From Anaspis maculata (lineage: Eukaryota > Arthropoda > Insecta > Coleoptera > Scraptiidae), in the NCBI GenBank assembly GCA_949128115.1, contig OX421963.1:90715602-90779601 (forward strand): a stretch of 64,000 nt of DNA. The letters are read 5' to 3'. The position numbers and the translations under genes were made by a program. Positions within the stretch are counted from its first letter, which is position 1. Every line of letters begins with the position of its first letter. The notes under the pieces are model-generated. The model saw only the letters and a list, made by a program, of their open reading frames with translations. It searched no databases and was not told the origin of the DNA. Of the stretch, positions 10,191 through 22,409 are shown in pieces.

Positions 10191-11555
10191 TGTAACGGTA
10201 CCCCGGATACAAGGGCCGCTTCCCCCGAATCCCGGCTGATGATCAGCCGAGTTTGGCTGTGGTCCATTTTCCCAAGACTAAGGCCCTTATGGCCGGCGAT
10301 GATTTATTTCGGGTTAGAGGACAAAGAGGGCCACAGCCCCGGCCGAGGCCTGCTCTTATAGCGGACCTCAGGGTTATGGGCCGCGCTCGGTCTAGCTCAG
10401 GGTCTATGGATCCGCGAGAGGATGAATGCCAACAGCCCGCCAGCGTTGGAGGAAGGATGCATACGGAATAAAAAAAAAAGGAATAAAATTAGTAGTGAAC
10501 AAATTCTCTATTGGACAACAAAATGAAAAAAAAAAAGGTGAACAGCAAGAAAGAAAAACAATAGAGAAGAGTAATGATTACACGGACGGTTACACACTCA
10601 GATGCAGTGACGAACTTATAAATACGATAAATTTTACGGTTGATGGATCAAAACAAGTTATACACAAATACAGAAAAATACTGGTGGCCTCTCTAGCGAC
10701 CACAGCGACTATAGCCGAAGGCCCAGGTCCTCAGAGTAGCATTTGGGGAAGAGGGCGCCAACGTGCCGTACGAGAGGTGTGCCTTCTCTGGGACCCGTGA
10801 TGGAGACGCTGATTCGACACGTCAAATCTGACAAGCCCCCGACTTCAATCGCTGTAGGGCTTTAGAGGCTGCGATATAGGTACGGTAAATTTAAGAATAC
10901 AATAGGCATAGGCAACAGAACTGGCCCTAGAGTCTCGTCGGAGTAGCTTAGCAGGGCTACACCCCCACCGAAGAATAAAATGAAAAAGGTACGTCACCGA
11001 ATCTTCGGGTGAGCAGCTGCTGGAGATGCGGGGGTTTTGGGTACGACTCAAGGGCGAAGGTCACTTGCTGTCGGGCGTAATTCAGCGGTTGTCAGCCGGC
11101 GACACGATAGCGCCGGATTGGCGACAAATGGACGTGGACCTGCATGAAGCGTCGGCGATGGCGAGCATGGCGCAGAAAGTCGGGCTCGCGAGTGCTAGCA
11201 GGGGTTACAACGGGAAACGGGCGATAGCTCTAGGCGGGGTGAAAACGGGGGTGACCTTTTGAAAATAATTCGGACAGTTAGGAATGACACATCGAAAGTA
11301 AACGGCTTATTCTTACTGATCGTTGCCGTTTCAGGGGCCCGAGGGGGCTCCAGCCCCATGGTGGTGATTCAGCTACGCTGCAGCATGTTAAAGTAACGAC
11401 TTCGGAAAATTTGACTGCCACCAATTTTTGACCCGTCAAAGCAAACAGAAAAAGAAAACAAACAAAAGTCAATCAACTCGCTTCCTGCCAACCCTTCCGC
11501 CTTCTCGATAAATTCCGCCTCCAAATCTCTCCGTCTGAAAAACGCGACCGTTACA
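10191..11555 (-). repeat. 5' LTR of the gypsy element
   Basis: 1365 bp, the same length as the other LTR and near-identical to it. Begins TGTAACG, ends CGTTACA, followed by GCCT. It should carry the element's promoter. Confidence 0.93.
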
Positions 11556-11620
11556 GCCTTTAGCTAGGTGTAGTGTAGGAGACCTTTACTGTACTTTTGA
11601 GATCTATGAAAATGGTATTT

Positions 11621-11871
11621 CGATGGCCCCTAATAAGACTAGCGTAACTCGTGAGACACGGTTAGAACTAGCGTATCTCTGCGTTTACCAAATGAACTAG
11701 CGTATCTCTACGTTCACCAAATGAACTAGCGTCCCTCCCATTTGATTTACACAGGCTATACGCTAGTTCATTTGGTGAACGTAGAGATACGCTAGTTCAT
11801 TTGGTAAACGCAGAGATACGCTAGTTCTAACCGTGTCTCACGAGTTACGCTAGTCTTATTAGGGGCCATCG
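11621..11871. repeat. Palindromic MITE with ACTAGCGTATCTC arms
   Basis: CGATGGCCCC (11621) and GGGGCCATCG (11862) bound two arms that are near-perfect inverted copies, each with tandem ACTAGCGTATCTCTGCG/TACG units. Centre near 11746. A half-element of the same family is at 52461-52574. Confidence 0.8.
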
Positions 11872-12128
11872 ATTTGAAGTGTAAAACCGGCAATCATTGT
11901 GCCGTTAGATGATAAAATTATCGAGATGGGAAAATGTCCCATACCTCATTGTTTTGGAGGCATACGATCATAGCCGAAGCTATCGTACAAAGCCAACGAG
12001 TGAAAAATTATAATCAAAATTCCGACTATTATCAAAGTCAAGTCAAAGCACGGCAAATTGTTGGTTTCCAGGACTGGTTGTTGATAAGGCGTAGGTGATT
12101 TGTAAGCCCGCGTCAAGCAATAGAGTTG

Positions 12129-12912
12129 TGTTACAAAATTAGAGTTTCTCTCCCTTTGGTTTAGCTCAAATTTGAATTGTTGTTAAATTTGGATAGGGTT
12201 TTCTTTCAGATATCATGGCATCGTCCACCGTGTTATTTAAATAAGTTAGGTCCGAGGTTAGGTCGTTTACGATAGGTATTTAATCTGCGGGTAGGCAGAG
12301 CCGTACAAACTGTAGCAAGTACCTGATATCACAGCACAAGACCATCTTGGTGGGTTTTCCGTGGTTTCCCCACCAGGTCAATAGGCGAATGCCATGGCTA
12401 TATTTTCCACGCGGAGGTCAATATGACTCCGATTACGCTGAATAATTGAAGAACTGTGATTTGATTCAAGATAGGATGTTTAAAGAAAGCTCCCACTGAC
12501 TAGGGTAGGATTAAGGACCTGTGTATCAATTGTTTTCTCTCTGTTATGACTTTGTTTTAATAAACAGGACTGTGGTTAACTTTCGCGTTATGTCTCTTTG
12601 TTTAGTATCTGTTCTCTTGTGTCACTTATCAATGAAAGAACAAGCGGTTATGAATTAATTTGACAACGTAGTGGAAAGTGAAATGGGACTCCATCAGCGG
12701 AGCCTCTCGTACTGTCACTTTCTTTGACAGAGCCAGTGAAAGGGTTAGTGAGAAGAAAGGGGTGGCTCTATTAGCGGAGCCCACCTCAGTGTTTGTGAAT
12801 CTACTGTAAGAGGCCAGACAACAGTTAAGTATGGGTTTATACTTTTTGTTGAACGATCACGCCGGGGTATCAACTGACGGGTTGAGGAAAAAAAAGGGGT
12901 TGTACCGTTACA
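12129..12912. repeat. Solo-LTR-like repeat, copy 1
   Basis: About 780 bp shared with 25540-26323: both have GTTTAGCTCAAATTTGAA-type starts, an AATAAACAGGA stretch, and end GTACCGTTACAGTACAT. One edge starts TGTTACA and the other ends CGTTACA, as an LTR would, but no matching internal region or target duplication is present. Orientation uncertain. Confidence 0.55.
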
Positions 12913-13480
12913 GTACATAGTATGAGAATATATCAGAATCATTCAAATCGAAAAATAAATACAAAAACCGTTGTCAAGAAGAGTCTACCAGTACCGCGGT
13001 ACCGAGCGGCCCCTGTAATCAGAAGCTCAACTCCTCACTTTCCTGAGAATGCATCAACCAGCTCACAATCGTGAAAGAAAAAAACGAATTCGTTGCTTGA
13101 AAAAAGTTACATAATTATGATACCGAATTTTTGTGATGCTATGATTGCGGTGCAACGGGACACGATACGATCACGTGCCTGAACCGAATAAGAGTGCTCA
13201 CATAAGCAGGGTGGAATATATATTTTTTTATGATTTTTGACTGGATTATTATTTGGTGTTCCTATCAAGTTTCAACTTCACAGCAGGTTAATTATGTTCA
13301 CCTATACATAATTTCTAACTTTTTTCTTTTGTACGGATACACCTCTATAGTTTAGATAGAAGAATTTAATGTCACTTGAAGCGAAAGCTGCTCAATCAAA
13401 GTAAAATATTTTGTCACACTCTTATTCCAGCTACTGCGACCATGTGAAGAATGAAATAAAAATTATTATAATTTTCAAGA
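12913..13480. other. No gene seen
   Basis: AT-rich sequence without a recognisable gene or clear repeat structure. Confidence 0.4.
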
Positions 13481-13482
13481 TT

Positions 13483-14170
13483 TATTTCGAATATGATGTT
13501 CAGAAACAGGGATAGAGGATCAAGGATGGGGTTTAGGGTATTTTTGAAGAATATACATTTTTACGAAACAAGATAATATGGAAGTCCACAACAATTTCCA
13601 TTCATTTGGTTTATGACATGGAAGAAAGTTTTATGCTTCATTATAGTCAACTTCAACCCTCTGTGGGGTGGAAACTGGTCATACGAATGAGTTTTCCCTT
13701 GGTGACCTTGTTTAGCGTATCTGGTAAAGCACAATATCAGAAATTCAGCCGAATTGACCGATGTTTTTTTTTCCAACCCCACCCCCTATTTGGGGGTTTT
13801 GAAAAATAATTTGTGCCAAAACTCATAACTCGACAAAATAGAACCATCCGCATGACTTTCAAACGTAATTTCGAATTTGATACTCACAAGTAGGGGTTGG
13901 GGGTGAGGGATGGGGTTGATTTTTTCTCAAAAGGAAAAGGGAATTGTCATGAACCATATGTGTTAGAAAGGACGTTGAAATGTTCTCACTTACGCTGGAA
14001 CATATTTTTTTACCTTGAAATAACCGATCTTCAACCCTCTATAGACAAAAAACTGTCCATTTTTTTGGGTAACGGACGATGGTTTTTGGCTCGTGTCGAA
14101 TTGGGCTACAACATATAAAAAAATTTGAGAATTTGACCGAGACCCATTTTCCATATGAATCGTGCGGGGT
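13483..14170. repeat. Degenerate tandem duplication, unit about 380 bp
   Basis: Two diverged units: TTCGAATATGATGTTCAGAA... at 13483 and TTCGAATTTGATACTCACAA... at about 13870. The phrase CTTCAACCCTCT recurs near 13651 and 14029, spaced about 380 bp. Open frames inside are short and unsupported. Confidence 0.55.
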
Positions 14171-14189
14171 CCTTTAGATAGCACACCTA

Positions 14190-14590
14190 AACCGTTTCGA
14201 CAAAAAAATTAAATGTAAATTTGTGGGTCAGTTTCCATTTTCAACCGGAAATAATCGACTCATTGTTTGATTGAATTCATTCAAATTCATTTTTTGGCTT
14301 GTCCCTGTTGAATAGAAGGGCTTGGTTGAAGGAAAAGTTCCAGAGCCGACCATTTTTTTAAATGACAAATTCGAGAGTGAAACACAAAAATTGGACTCGA
14401 TTTGGTCGTAAAAAAAAATCTTCGAATTTAGAATTTTTTCTTTCAACCAAGCCCTTCTATTTCACAGAGACAAGCTGAAAAATGAATTTGAATGAACTCA
14501 ATCAAACAATGAGTCGATTATGTCCGGTTGAAAATGAAAACTTACCCACAAATTTCACTTTTAATTTCATTGTCGAAACGGGGCAGGCGT
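14190..14590. repeat. Palindromic element
   Basis: The left arm (CCGTTTCGAC..., CAACCGGAAATAATCGACTC, GAAGGGCTTGGTTGAA) reappears in inverted orientation on the right (CAACCAAGCCCTTC, GAGTCGATTATGTCCGG, GTCGAAACGG). Arms about 180 bp, centre near 14390. Non-coding. Confidence 0.75.
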
Positions 14591-16075
14591 GCCATCTTAA
14601 TTCAAAAGTGATTCTTGAAGCATTTTTCCTTAGCTTTTAGAATCCGATAGCAGTTTTTCAGAAAAGCGGTCTAAAAATGTACTTTTTGATCAAATAACAA
14701 AGGGGCGCATTTTTTCTAACCCGGCCCTGGATTTTGACTTTTTCGATATGGCTTCTGGATAAGTTCCCACAAATGAATATTACTGGTTTTCAACTAAATA
14801 TCTTCAGCCGTTTCAGAAATATCGCTCATCAAAGTTTCACACCAAACACACAAAACACCCTGTATCTTCGTAACCAATAGAGGAAACAAAATTTCTTCTG
14901 TGGATCCTGACTCGCCTCGGAGTTCTCTATCTGTCATCAGCCTATGTAAGGTTACTCATGAATCACCATGTATGATCCCTATTGTCCCTGCTTCAAAGTG
15001 TGATATAGCCGGGATTGAACCCCATTCACAATGATGTATGACCTGCTTGAAACAAGGGACTCATTTGAATTATCTGAACCAAGGAATCATTAGAATTGAT
15101 CTGGCCTTCTGTTGGGCATCGTGGGTTCGCTTGTCAGGAAAACAAATGGAAACAAAATAAAATATCTATTGAGTAACAAAGAAGAGAAATATACAAAAGG
15201 GGTGAATAAAAATAAAGACTGAAGGCAATCTAGACAAAACTTGGTACTTAGGGAAATACTAACAATCATGATCACAATTCTACAAACACCATACGAAGAG
15301 ACTAATTCAGTTCAATTTTCAGGTTGAAAGGGTGGAGTGTACAAGTACATACCAGAGTGCGAGATGGTTCGAGGCACATTTTCGGTACTGTCACTACTTG
15401 TTCCTACCGCCATAGGCGGCAGGAACTATTAGCTTCTATCGGACTTGGTTGTTGCTGTACTCTGGTCTGATATACTTCTGCCGCACTCAAACTGCTCTCC
15501 GTCGATTCTCTACTATCTATTGTCCCTCCACGATTTTTGGGGGTTTTTATATCCGCCCAGTTTTTGGGTGGGTGGTCCATCGCGTGAGATTTTTTCTACT
15601 GGTGTGCGTCAAACCCATAAAAGTCGTTAGTTTGTATAAACACTTGTCAAGCGGTATTTGATTTATTTAGATTTTTATTTATTGCTTTTTTGCCGCGAAA
15701 TGTTTCAGTTAACACCTCGCTTGACACTTGTTTATATGTGGGTTTGATTTATTATATTTGAATGTTGCGCTTCGCGTCTTTTCTCACGGATTGAGTTTCC
15801 TTTGTGTTGGATGGCACGTGCGGCCACTTCAAGTATGCGTCATTCTGTTCTTTGGAAAACGTCGCTTCCCTGGTCGCTCTCTATGTCTAATCAGTATAAG
15901 TTTTGCGTGGCTTCGTTATAAAAATGATAATGCTTTTCTTGACGTCTAGAACCTAACGAGCTATTTGATAACTTTCAATTGCAACTAAAGCAACTTCTAA
16001 TAAAGGAAATTATTTAGATAATTTTTGTGACTACTTATTAGATTATCAAAAACTATTTTCTCTCCTTGGGCACCA
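14591..16075. other. Gene-free repeat debris
   Basis: No coding region supported. A single ACACCCTGTAT phrase at about 14853 matches the ends of the palindromic family seen at 27-53 kb. Frames at 15445-15661 and 15728-15949 have no recognisable domain. Confidence 0.4.
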
Positions 16076-16504
16076 CAAATGAAATACTTGGGATTTTTTT
16101 GTGACCAACCCTTTGAATTCAATTGTGTTCCTTCTGGATTGTCCGTTGCAACATGGTTATTCACGTAGATCATGAAACCAGTTTCAAAATATTTGAGACG
16201 TCAGGGATTGATTTCAGTGGTCTACCTGGATGACTTTCTTATTATTGGCAATTCGGTAGGAAGTTGCACCTTCAATGTGCAAAAAACAATCAACTTCTTG
16301 GAAAATTTGGGTTTCTCAATCAATGGCAAAAAGAGCATGCGTACTTCAAGAGCCAGATGTTCATTTCTAGGGTTCTTGTATGACTCTCATCCAATAAGGA
16401 TGGATGTTCCTTTTTCTAAACAACAAAATGTCTTAATCCTTCTGCAAAAATTTTCAGCAACAAATAGTAACATCAGTGAGAGGATCATATCACTATACAA
16501 ATAA
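16076..16504 (+). pseudogene. DIRS-like reverse transcriptase fragment
   Basis: In one frame the translation gives PFEFNCVPSGLSVATWLF, an in-frame TAG, then MKPVSKYLRRQG, VVYLDDFLIIGNS and CSFLGFLYD. The YLDD catalytic core, the FNC.P.GLS segment before it and the C.FLGF.YD segment after it are typical of DIRS-group elements as I remember them. Only the palm region is present and it has at least one stop, so it is a remnant. A distant non-LTR element cannot be fully excluded. Confidence 0.6.
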
Positions 16505-16519
16505 AAAAGTTACGGCTGT

Positions 16520-17000
16520 TGTGGTGGGTGGGTGAGATCCGGAGATGTTGCAGGCCACTCTATCGGTCCTCGTCTGTCAAACCACTTTTCAGGAGAACAG
16601 GTGTCCAAAAGAAAACGGACAGGTCGCGCATAGTGCGGAGGTACCCCGTCCTGCTGAAATCAAATGGTGTTACTTGGTAGATTGTGATCTACATCCTTAT
16701 TGGGAAACATCTCTGCTGATGTGGGAAGAAGAGAGATTTGCAAAAATTCCAAATATCTTTGCCCTGTGAGATTCTTGTCAAAGAAGAAAGGACCTATGAT
16801 CCGATTTTCCACAATTGCTGCCCAGACATTCACCTTTTGCGTGTATTGAAAATGTGCTTAAACCATCCATGAAGATTTTCTCTGCGCCAGTATCTACAGT
16901 TTTGACGGTTGACTGTGCCATTCAAGCAGAAGGCAGCTCCGTCCGAAAAAAGTATTTTACGAGGAAAGTGTGGAATCATCACATCATCATCATCAATCAT
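16520..17000 (-). pseudogene. Mariner/Tc1-like DDE transposase remnant
   Basis: On the minus strand, in shifting frames, one reads KILFSDGAAFCLNGTVNRQN and CRYWRRENLHGW, then further on HYARPVRFLLDT, EKWFDRRGPIEWPA and TSPDL. These match the catalytic half of the insect transposase family with FSDEA.F.LNG.VN..N...W and RRGPIEWP.RSPDLTPLDF as I know it. Several frameshifts and stops show that it is dead. Confidence 0.6.
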
Positions 17001-17033
17001 CTGGATCATCTTCATTGAAGGAGACCACAACAC

Positions 17034-17130
17034 AAAATAGATAGATAGATAATATTTATTGTTCATTAACACAGAATGTGTTACAACAATTATATATATA
17101 TAGGTATATAAATTACAATAAATAAATAAA
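17034..17130. repeat. Simple repeat (ATAG)n and AT-rich tail
   Basis: GATAGATAGATAATATTTATTG followed by TATATATATA and AATAAATAAATAA runs; microsatellite-like, perhaps the tail of a retroposed element. Confidence 0.5.
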
Positions 17131-17339
17131 CACGTAAATACACAAATACACAACACAAAATACAAGTTGGTCTCAGATGAAAGAGCTGAGACCTGTTCAG
17201 AATGGTGGAGATATGGAGTAAAATGGTAAAATTATGGGATAAAATGATAAAAATACGAAATTATAAGAAAAAAATGAAAAAATCGCTTCAAGTAGCAGTT
17301 TATTCAATAACGTCAGAACGTAATTATGAGAGGACAAAA

Positions 17340-17530
17340 TTAGATGAAGCGATGGTTTTCTTTGTGCTTGGCCAGCAAATGATTCTGGAGGTGGTGCTTG
17401 CGTGTCGAAACGTAACTGCACAGGTGGCAACGAAACTTGGGCATCTGTCCGCACTCGAGCTTCAAGTGCTGCGTCAGGCTCCTCTTGTACTTGTACGGCC
17501 TGTCGCACTTGAAGCAAGTGAATTGTGGGC
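17340..17530 (-). CDS. lola: lola alternative terminal exon (distal-most in window)
   Basis: Terminal exon giving one isoform-specific DNA-binding region of lola, a nuclear BTB/zinc-finger factor. The acceptor is TTTTTCAG followed by GC, which completes a split codon. The product is about 62 residues: finger 1 CFKC-x12-H-LKLE-C, linker GQMPKF, finger 2 CHLC-x12-H-LLAK-H, then a short tail and TAA. An AATAAA polyadenylation signal lies at 17299-17304, about 36 bp past the stop. This is the exon farthest from the shared 5' part. A 106-codon frame on the same strand in another phase is a shadow of it. Confidence 0.9.
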
Positions 17531-17944
17531 CTGAAAAATGATCAGGTCAGAACTGTGAAAATTTCAACACACTCACTGGAGTGAATGGCGTTCGACAAGA
17601 CTTCAACGCCGATGAAAGAATGCCCTTAGTATCTTATCCTATAGAAAGCTATGCATGAAACATACGCGGAACCATCTCAACATTTTTCATTGAATTGAGA
17701 AAAAAAATTTCTATTCAAAAAAATTCAATCAGACAAATTGTTTTAGAAACCTAAAACTATTCCTTAAATTAAATTACTTAAATTAAACGTAAATTAGAAC
17801 TATTCCGTTTTAATTTCAAAAAACCATTTATACACCAACTGTACAAGATTAAACTTTCAAGGTCTACACCCTACTATACCCCGAGTATTCAAATATTCAC
17901 CTTCGTTACTTAAACTTTTCAAGTCTTTAATATTATATTGTTAA

Positions 17945-18523
17945 TTATTCCTTGTTATACAGACCACAATTGGTGGTGAGATGTTGAATTTCTTCAATAA
18001 ATATATTATTCAAAAGAGTTAAAACAAGTTCTTCATCAACATTAGTGGATAAAGAAGAAACGTCAAGTGAAATTAGGATATAATCATTAGGAATGATCAT
18101 ATTAATGATTTTTTCAACAAATTCATAGGAATTTTTGATGTTATATTTAAAAGTTGGTATCAAATCATTAATTATAGTTGTGATGTATTTTGATAGAGAA
18201 AATGATGGAGAACGTATGCAAGACACAATCGGTCTTAATGGATTGTCTTGTTTATGTATTTTTGGTAAACCGTATATTTTTGGTGAATGACCAGCATGAG
18301 AAATTAAGGTGTTATAGATTTTTTTATTGATGATGTTAGAATCTAATAATTGTTTAGAAAATTGGTTTTTCTTTCTTTCGATTGAATTGGTAGGATCTTT
18401 TCTCAATAATTTGTATGTATTAGTATCGTTTACAATTAAGTTATTAATTTTTTCTTTATAATCTCGCCTATTCATTAAAACCGTAACATTACCTTTATCT
18501 GCCCTAGTGACAATTTTCATCAT
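17945..18523 (-). pseudogene. Penelope-like element, reverse transcriptase N-terminal part
   Basis: 192 residues with the N-terminal signature of Penelope-like reverse transcriptases: RADKGNVTVLMNRRDY, then PKIYGLPKIHKQ..PLRPIVS, then ISLDVSSLSTNV. It stops before the YVDD core, so it is truncated on the downstream side. Upstream sequence (18524-18700) is AT-rich and shows only weak traces. This belongs to a different Penelope subfamily from the copies at 22 and 58 kb. Confidence 0.75.
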
Positions 18524-20569
18524 GTTGTTTCAAATAATTTGTTGTGATCTTTTATAGGTTATTGGTGTCATTATTTTTATTTTTATAATTTTTATGGTGT
18601 TTAAGTTTATTATATTGATTATAATTGATATTTATGGCTCTAGATCTATGAATCTTTTTACTATCGTCATTTGGGGAGAGAATCTATTATGTGCTCTAAA
18701 TTTTTTATAATGTTGACAATAGGAAAATCATTTATGTCATGGTCTAGAGTGAATTTATGACCTAAGCTTCACTCAAATCTGCAATAAGGTGTACAATTTA
18801 TCGCGGTGAGCTTCTAATTATTCACCTGCGAAATGATGTTGTTTCTTTTTGTCTTGGAGCATTTTCGAAGCGACACTGAATTTTATTGGGATATTTCAAA
18901 AGGATTCTCTTTTGGAACTCAACCTTATTGCTCATAAACTCCTTGTCGTGCGAAAAGGGTCAGATCTTTTATTCTATGGGGTGAGATAACATGTGAGATT
19001 GTCGCCCAGATTCGATTTGCATGAATACTGCTAGTGTTTTGTCTCAAGCTGATAGAGTATACAAAATCATACTCTGTAGGAAGCTAGATCTCTTCAGAAG
19101 GGTTACTGAGGTTTTCACAATTTTTCTGGTGTCTTGAAGGTGGCTATAAACAAGGTATTGAAAAGCTCACAGCAATTACAGGGTATTGAATTGGTTTGAC
19201 GCTTCCTATCTATGACTGCTCGAAATATCAAGAACAAAACCTACAATCATTTATAGACAAAACAATTACTTCAACCCCAACAAACAATTATCATTTGATT
19301 ACAATGGACATCAGACTTGCCTTTATATTTTCTTTTATTATCAGCGAATCTCACACAAAAATTCGTTGGCCTAAAGTGACCCGTAGCTCAGAAGGAGATG
19401 GGGGTGGGTTGACCTTTCAGCTATTCTCGACGGTTCAAACAACACGAAATTTTTTCAAGGGCGCCACCTGCAATAGTTGATAGTCCAAATCGCATGAACG
19501 ATGGTAATGGTATGCGAAATTTGACGTTTAGAGCGTCTGGAACGATCTCGAATTGGTGTGGCGGCTTGAGCGGATGAAGTGAAGTGTTCAGTTACAGTGG
19601 CTGCTGTAACCCCTATTCAGGGGTTATTGTCGACACCACAAGTGTATTTCCCAAATGCACTCGGCGCATATATGAGTATGTGTGAATGCGATGGATCTAA
19701 CGGATCTATTTACGTACACAGACGTATAAACAGAAAGGATTCTGATGACCTAAAATCGATGAGTATTTTAGCGGACGGATATTTGAAAAATCTAGCTCAC
19801 CATTTGATTCGTGAGTCAACTTCTAACAATTACAATTTTCTACGGTATTCGTACTATACTGCATGTACGCGTAATCGATAAAACTGTGGAAATGTATGAT
19901 GATTTTGGTCGATTTAATTGGAATTCACCAAGCGGGCACGCGGCACCGTTTTTGACGTGAAATCTCAACTCAGAATAAATGTTCTTTCTCTACGGAAAAA
20001 GCTTATCGCCCCTTATCGTATTGCTAAAGACTTCTCTGCCTGTATTTTTGGTCCTATTTCAGCCAGGTTTTACCTCTATTCACAGGGCCTGATTGAATCA
20101 AAATACCAATTGGGCCAGTACGTATGTTTTTCAAATTTTAGCCCGTAATACTTTTCTCGTAACTGGTGCACTACAACTATCAACAATGATCACTTATTTC
20201 TTCTTGATGAATATTAATTTTCTCTTTTCCCACATCTGTCGTTGTCCACTGCTACGACGCTCCATTCCTTCATCCCCGTGTTCTTGGACCCATTCTTTCT
20301 TGCTCCATCCCCTCTGCTAAAATCTCCCTTGACCACCAAGCTCATGTGTCGGTCCCTACTACCTACTTAGTTACTTGCTCGTGCTCCAGTGTTGTTCGAA
20401 ATGAAACAAGAAGCTACTTGTAAATACAGTCTTCATTGACGCAACAGTCACACAGCAGTATATAAATTGTAAAAATGACGAGAAAAATGTGAGTTGAACA
20501 AAAAAATCGCACAAAGTGGCACCACTTTACGCCAGTCACAGAATAGGTTGTATAACTAAAAAAGACAAA
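18524..20569. other. Intronic repeat debris, no gene seen
   Basis: Between two lola exons. Short frames at 19196-19480, 19579-19881 and 19918-20148 show no recognisable domain. No RNA gene seen. Confidence 0.4.
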
Positions 20570-20769
20570 CTAAAGAAACATCAGACTGGCCAGCTGGGGA
20601 TGACGCTTTCTGATGTGCTTGGTCATGTTCTGCTTCCAATTAGAAACGTAGGCACATTTCGGGCAGGCGATGGACGGCAGCTTGCCGCACTCATGTTTGC
20701 CGTGAGCTATCAAATTGCGTCTGTGCTTGTATGACCTGTAGCATTGCTGACACGTCCACAAATATTCCC
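20570..20769 (-). CDS. lola: lola alternative terminal exon
   Basis: Acceptor GTGTTACAG, then GG completing a split codon, then EYLWTC. Finger 1 is CQQC-x12-H-GKHE-C, linker GKLPSIA, finger 2 CPKC-x12-H-IRKR-H, tail PQLASLMFL, stop TAG. The layout is the standard lola pair. It is the second exon from the distal end, about 3 kb upstream of the 17.3-kb exon in transcription order. Confidence 0.92.
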
Positions 20770-21039
20770 CTGTAACACACAAAAATTACCCGTCAGTTTT
20801 TGACTTGGTCACAAGAATAACATACAGAGTGCCTAACTCAAGATTTGAGGCCATCAAACCGATACCAACGCTATAGCTTATCAATCGATGTTGTTTTTCG
20901 CCGGTTCAGACCAGTCCAAGAGATATGAAACATGTCATAGGTACTTGTCAAGTTTCGGCATGAAATTGTGTCACTCCAAGTGAAGCTCTTGATAGGTTTC
21001 AAACAGCGGCAAAATTGCGTCTCTGCCGATATCACTGAA

Positions 21040-22148
21040 AAGTTATAAGCGGAACGGTTGCGGCTACAATTGTGAAACGACTGGACACATCGTCGCTGAA
21101 TGCTTTTCAAATTGTAACGCCCGTAACTTTTTTGTTGTAAAAACTAAGAACGTGATTCTTTCGCTATTGTTTCAAGCTAATCAAGAGCTATATTGTAACA
21201 GTTCCAATAGTGGTTCCAGTTCGGTGTAGCTTGAGATTCATAAAAGGGAAGGGGGAGGAGAAGGAAGAGGGAGAGGAGCATATCCTGAGCGTGGCTATCT
21301 CTAAAATTCACTCCTGGGAAGGTTTGGTTTTGTTAGCCTTGAGCGGCGCAGGGAGTTTCAGTCCATTCAGTTTCTCCATAAACTCATTAATGGCTACTTA
21401 TATCTGCCAAACTTTCTAGCCAAGATACCCTTGAATGGTCCTAGACCAGGGTTGAGAGGTTCTGAGACTTTCTAAAGCAAATCGCGAATAATTTTTGGGC
21501 TGCTTCTCTGACGCTTTTTTTTATTTCATCTTGGATTAAATTTCTTTAAAAAATTCCTACGTAGAATTGGATATTTTGAAAATGGAATTGAACATCATTT
21601 GGATGGCTTCGAAGAATGGAGAAAGAGCCATTTCTTTGTCTCTATTGATAAAAAAAAAATCAGGAATGGGACCTCTGCTGCTACACTTGCGAAAGCGTTA
21701 ACACTTGGTGGCTGAATGCCTTCGAAACAGTAGGTTTGTTCTAACAAAACATCGAACCGCAGTACTTCAACCATTATTTCCACCTAATCACAAGCTATGT
21801 TTCGATAGTTCAATATTGGTTTCATCTCGATTCGATTTTTCCAAAAAGATCTTCGCTTTCGATTAGCGCTATTGAGAACGTATGAACTGAATACCGGTTT
21901 ATCAGCTTCAAACACTGTCGACAGAATCTAGTCTATATCTATATCAATAAAAAAAAGTTACAAGCGAAATTGTTGCTGCTACCATTGCAAATACATTGAT
22001 CACACAACCGCCGTATGCTTTACAAACTGTAACGCCTATAGCTTTTCCACCAATCAAGATAAAACCGCGATTTTTCCGGTAATTGTTCTGCAAAAGAAAT
22101 TGATTAGTTGGTTAGCTTGAAACAATAACGAAAGAAATAGAGTTGTAT
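21040..22148. repeat. Degenerate repeats with GCTACAATTG...CTGTAACGC unit
   Basis: Diverged copies of a 150-300-bp unit lie at about 21050-21240, 21660-21840 and 21950-22120, with further copies at 23850-24020 and 24090-24200. Shared phrases are GC(T)GCTACAATTG, TGCTTT.CAAA.TGTAACGC and AGTTCAATATTGGTTCCATCTCG. Non-coding; class unknown. Confidence 0.5.
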
Positions 22149-22252
22149 AATATCGTAAAAGTTGAGAGATTCTCTTAATGGAGGCATCTTGTAGAAATGA
22201 AGTTGTATAAATAATCTGTTTCTCCACGTAAATTGTATAAATATATTTTTCT

Positions 22253-22297
22253 GACGCGTTTCGGCCTTACAATTGGGGGTAAAGGGCCATCTTCAAA
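22253..22297 (-). ncRNA. Hammerhead-ribozyme-like motif in Penelope end, copy 1
   Basis: The minus strand has TTGAAGA, then TGGCC, a loop, GGCC, GAAA, CGCGTC. The consensus hammerhead core is CUGANGA, stem II, GAAA, stem III. Stem II (GGCC/GGCC) is intact but the first core base is T for C. Hammerheads are known from Penelope-like elements; here it is likely degenerate. Confidence 0.4.
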
Positions 22298-22409
22298 GCA
22301 GTAAGGGTGTAAAATGTATAAAGTGTCAAAGTCAAAGTAAACAATTAAATAATAATAACAATCAAAACAGGTTGATTAGAGACAAGGTATGTATTATTTT
22401 GGTTTATTG

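Larger units (their letters stand above)
914..11555 (-). mobile_element. Full-length Ty3/gypsy LTR retrotransposon
   Basis: A complete element lies between two 1365-bp LTRs that begin TGTAACG and end CGTTACA, flanked by a 4-bp target duplication GCCT (910-913 and 11556-11559). Transcription is on the minus strand, so the 5' LTR is the one at higher coordinates. The order is LTR, primer binding site, about 1.2 kb leader, gag, pol (protease, reverse transcriptase, RNase H, integrase), polypurine tract, LTR. There is no room for an env gene between pol and the 3' LTR. The order RT-RNaseH-integrase places it in Ty3/gypsy, not Ty1/copia. The two LTRs differ at only two places I noticed, so insertion is recent. 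The copy is damaged in gag by a 1.6-kb palindromic insertion. Confidence 0.95.

Noticed and set aside
15440..15560. Possible extra lola exon suggested by TGCCGCACTC on the plus strand
   Set aside because: The minus-strand translation gives only FECG-like residues without finger cysteines or histidines, and no acceptor in phase.
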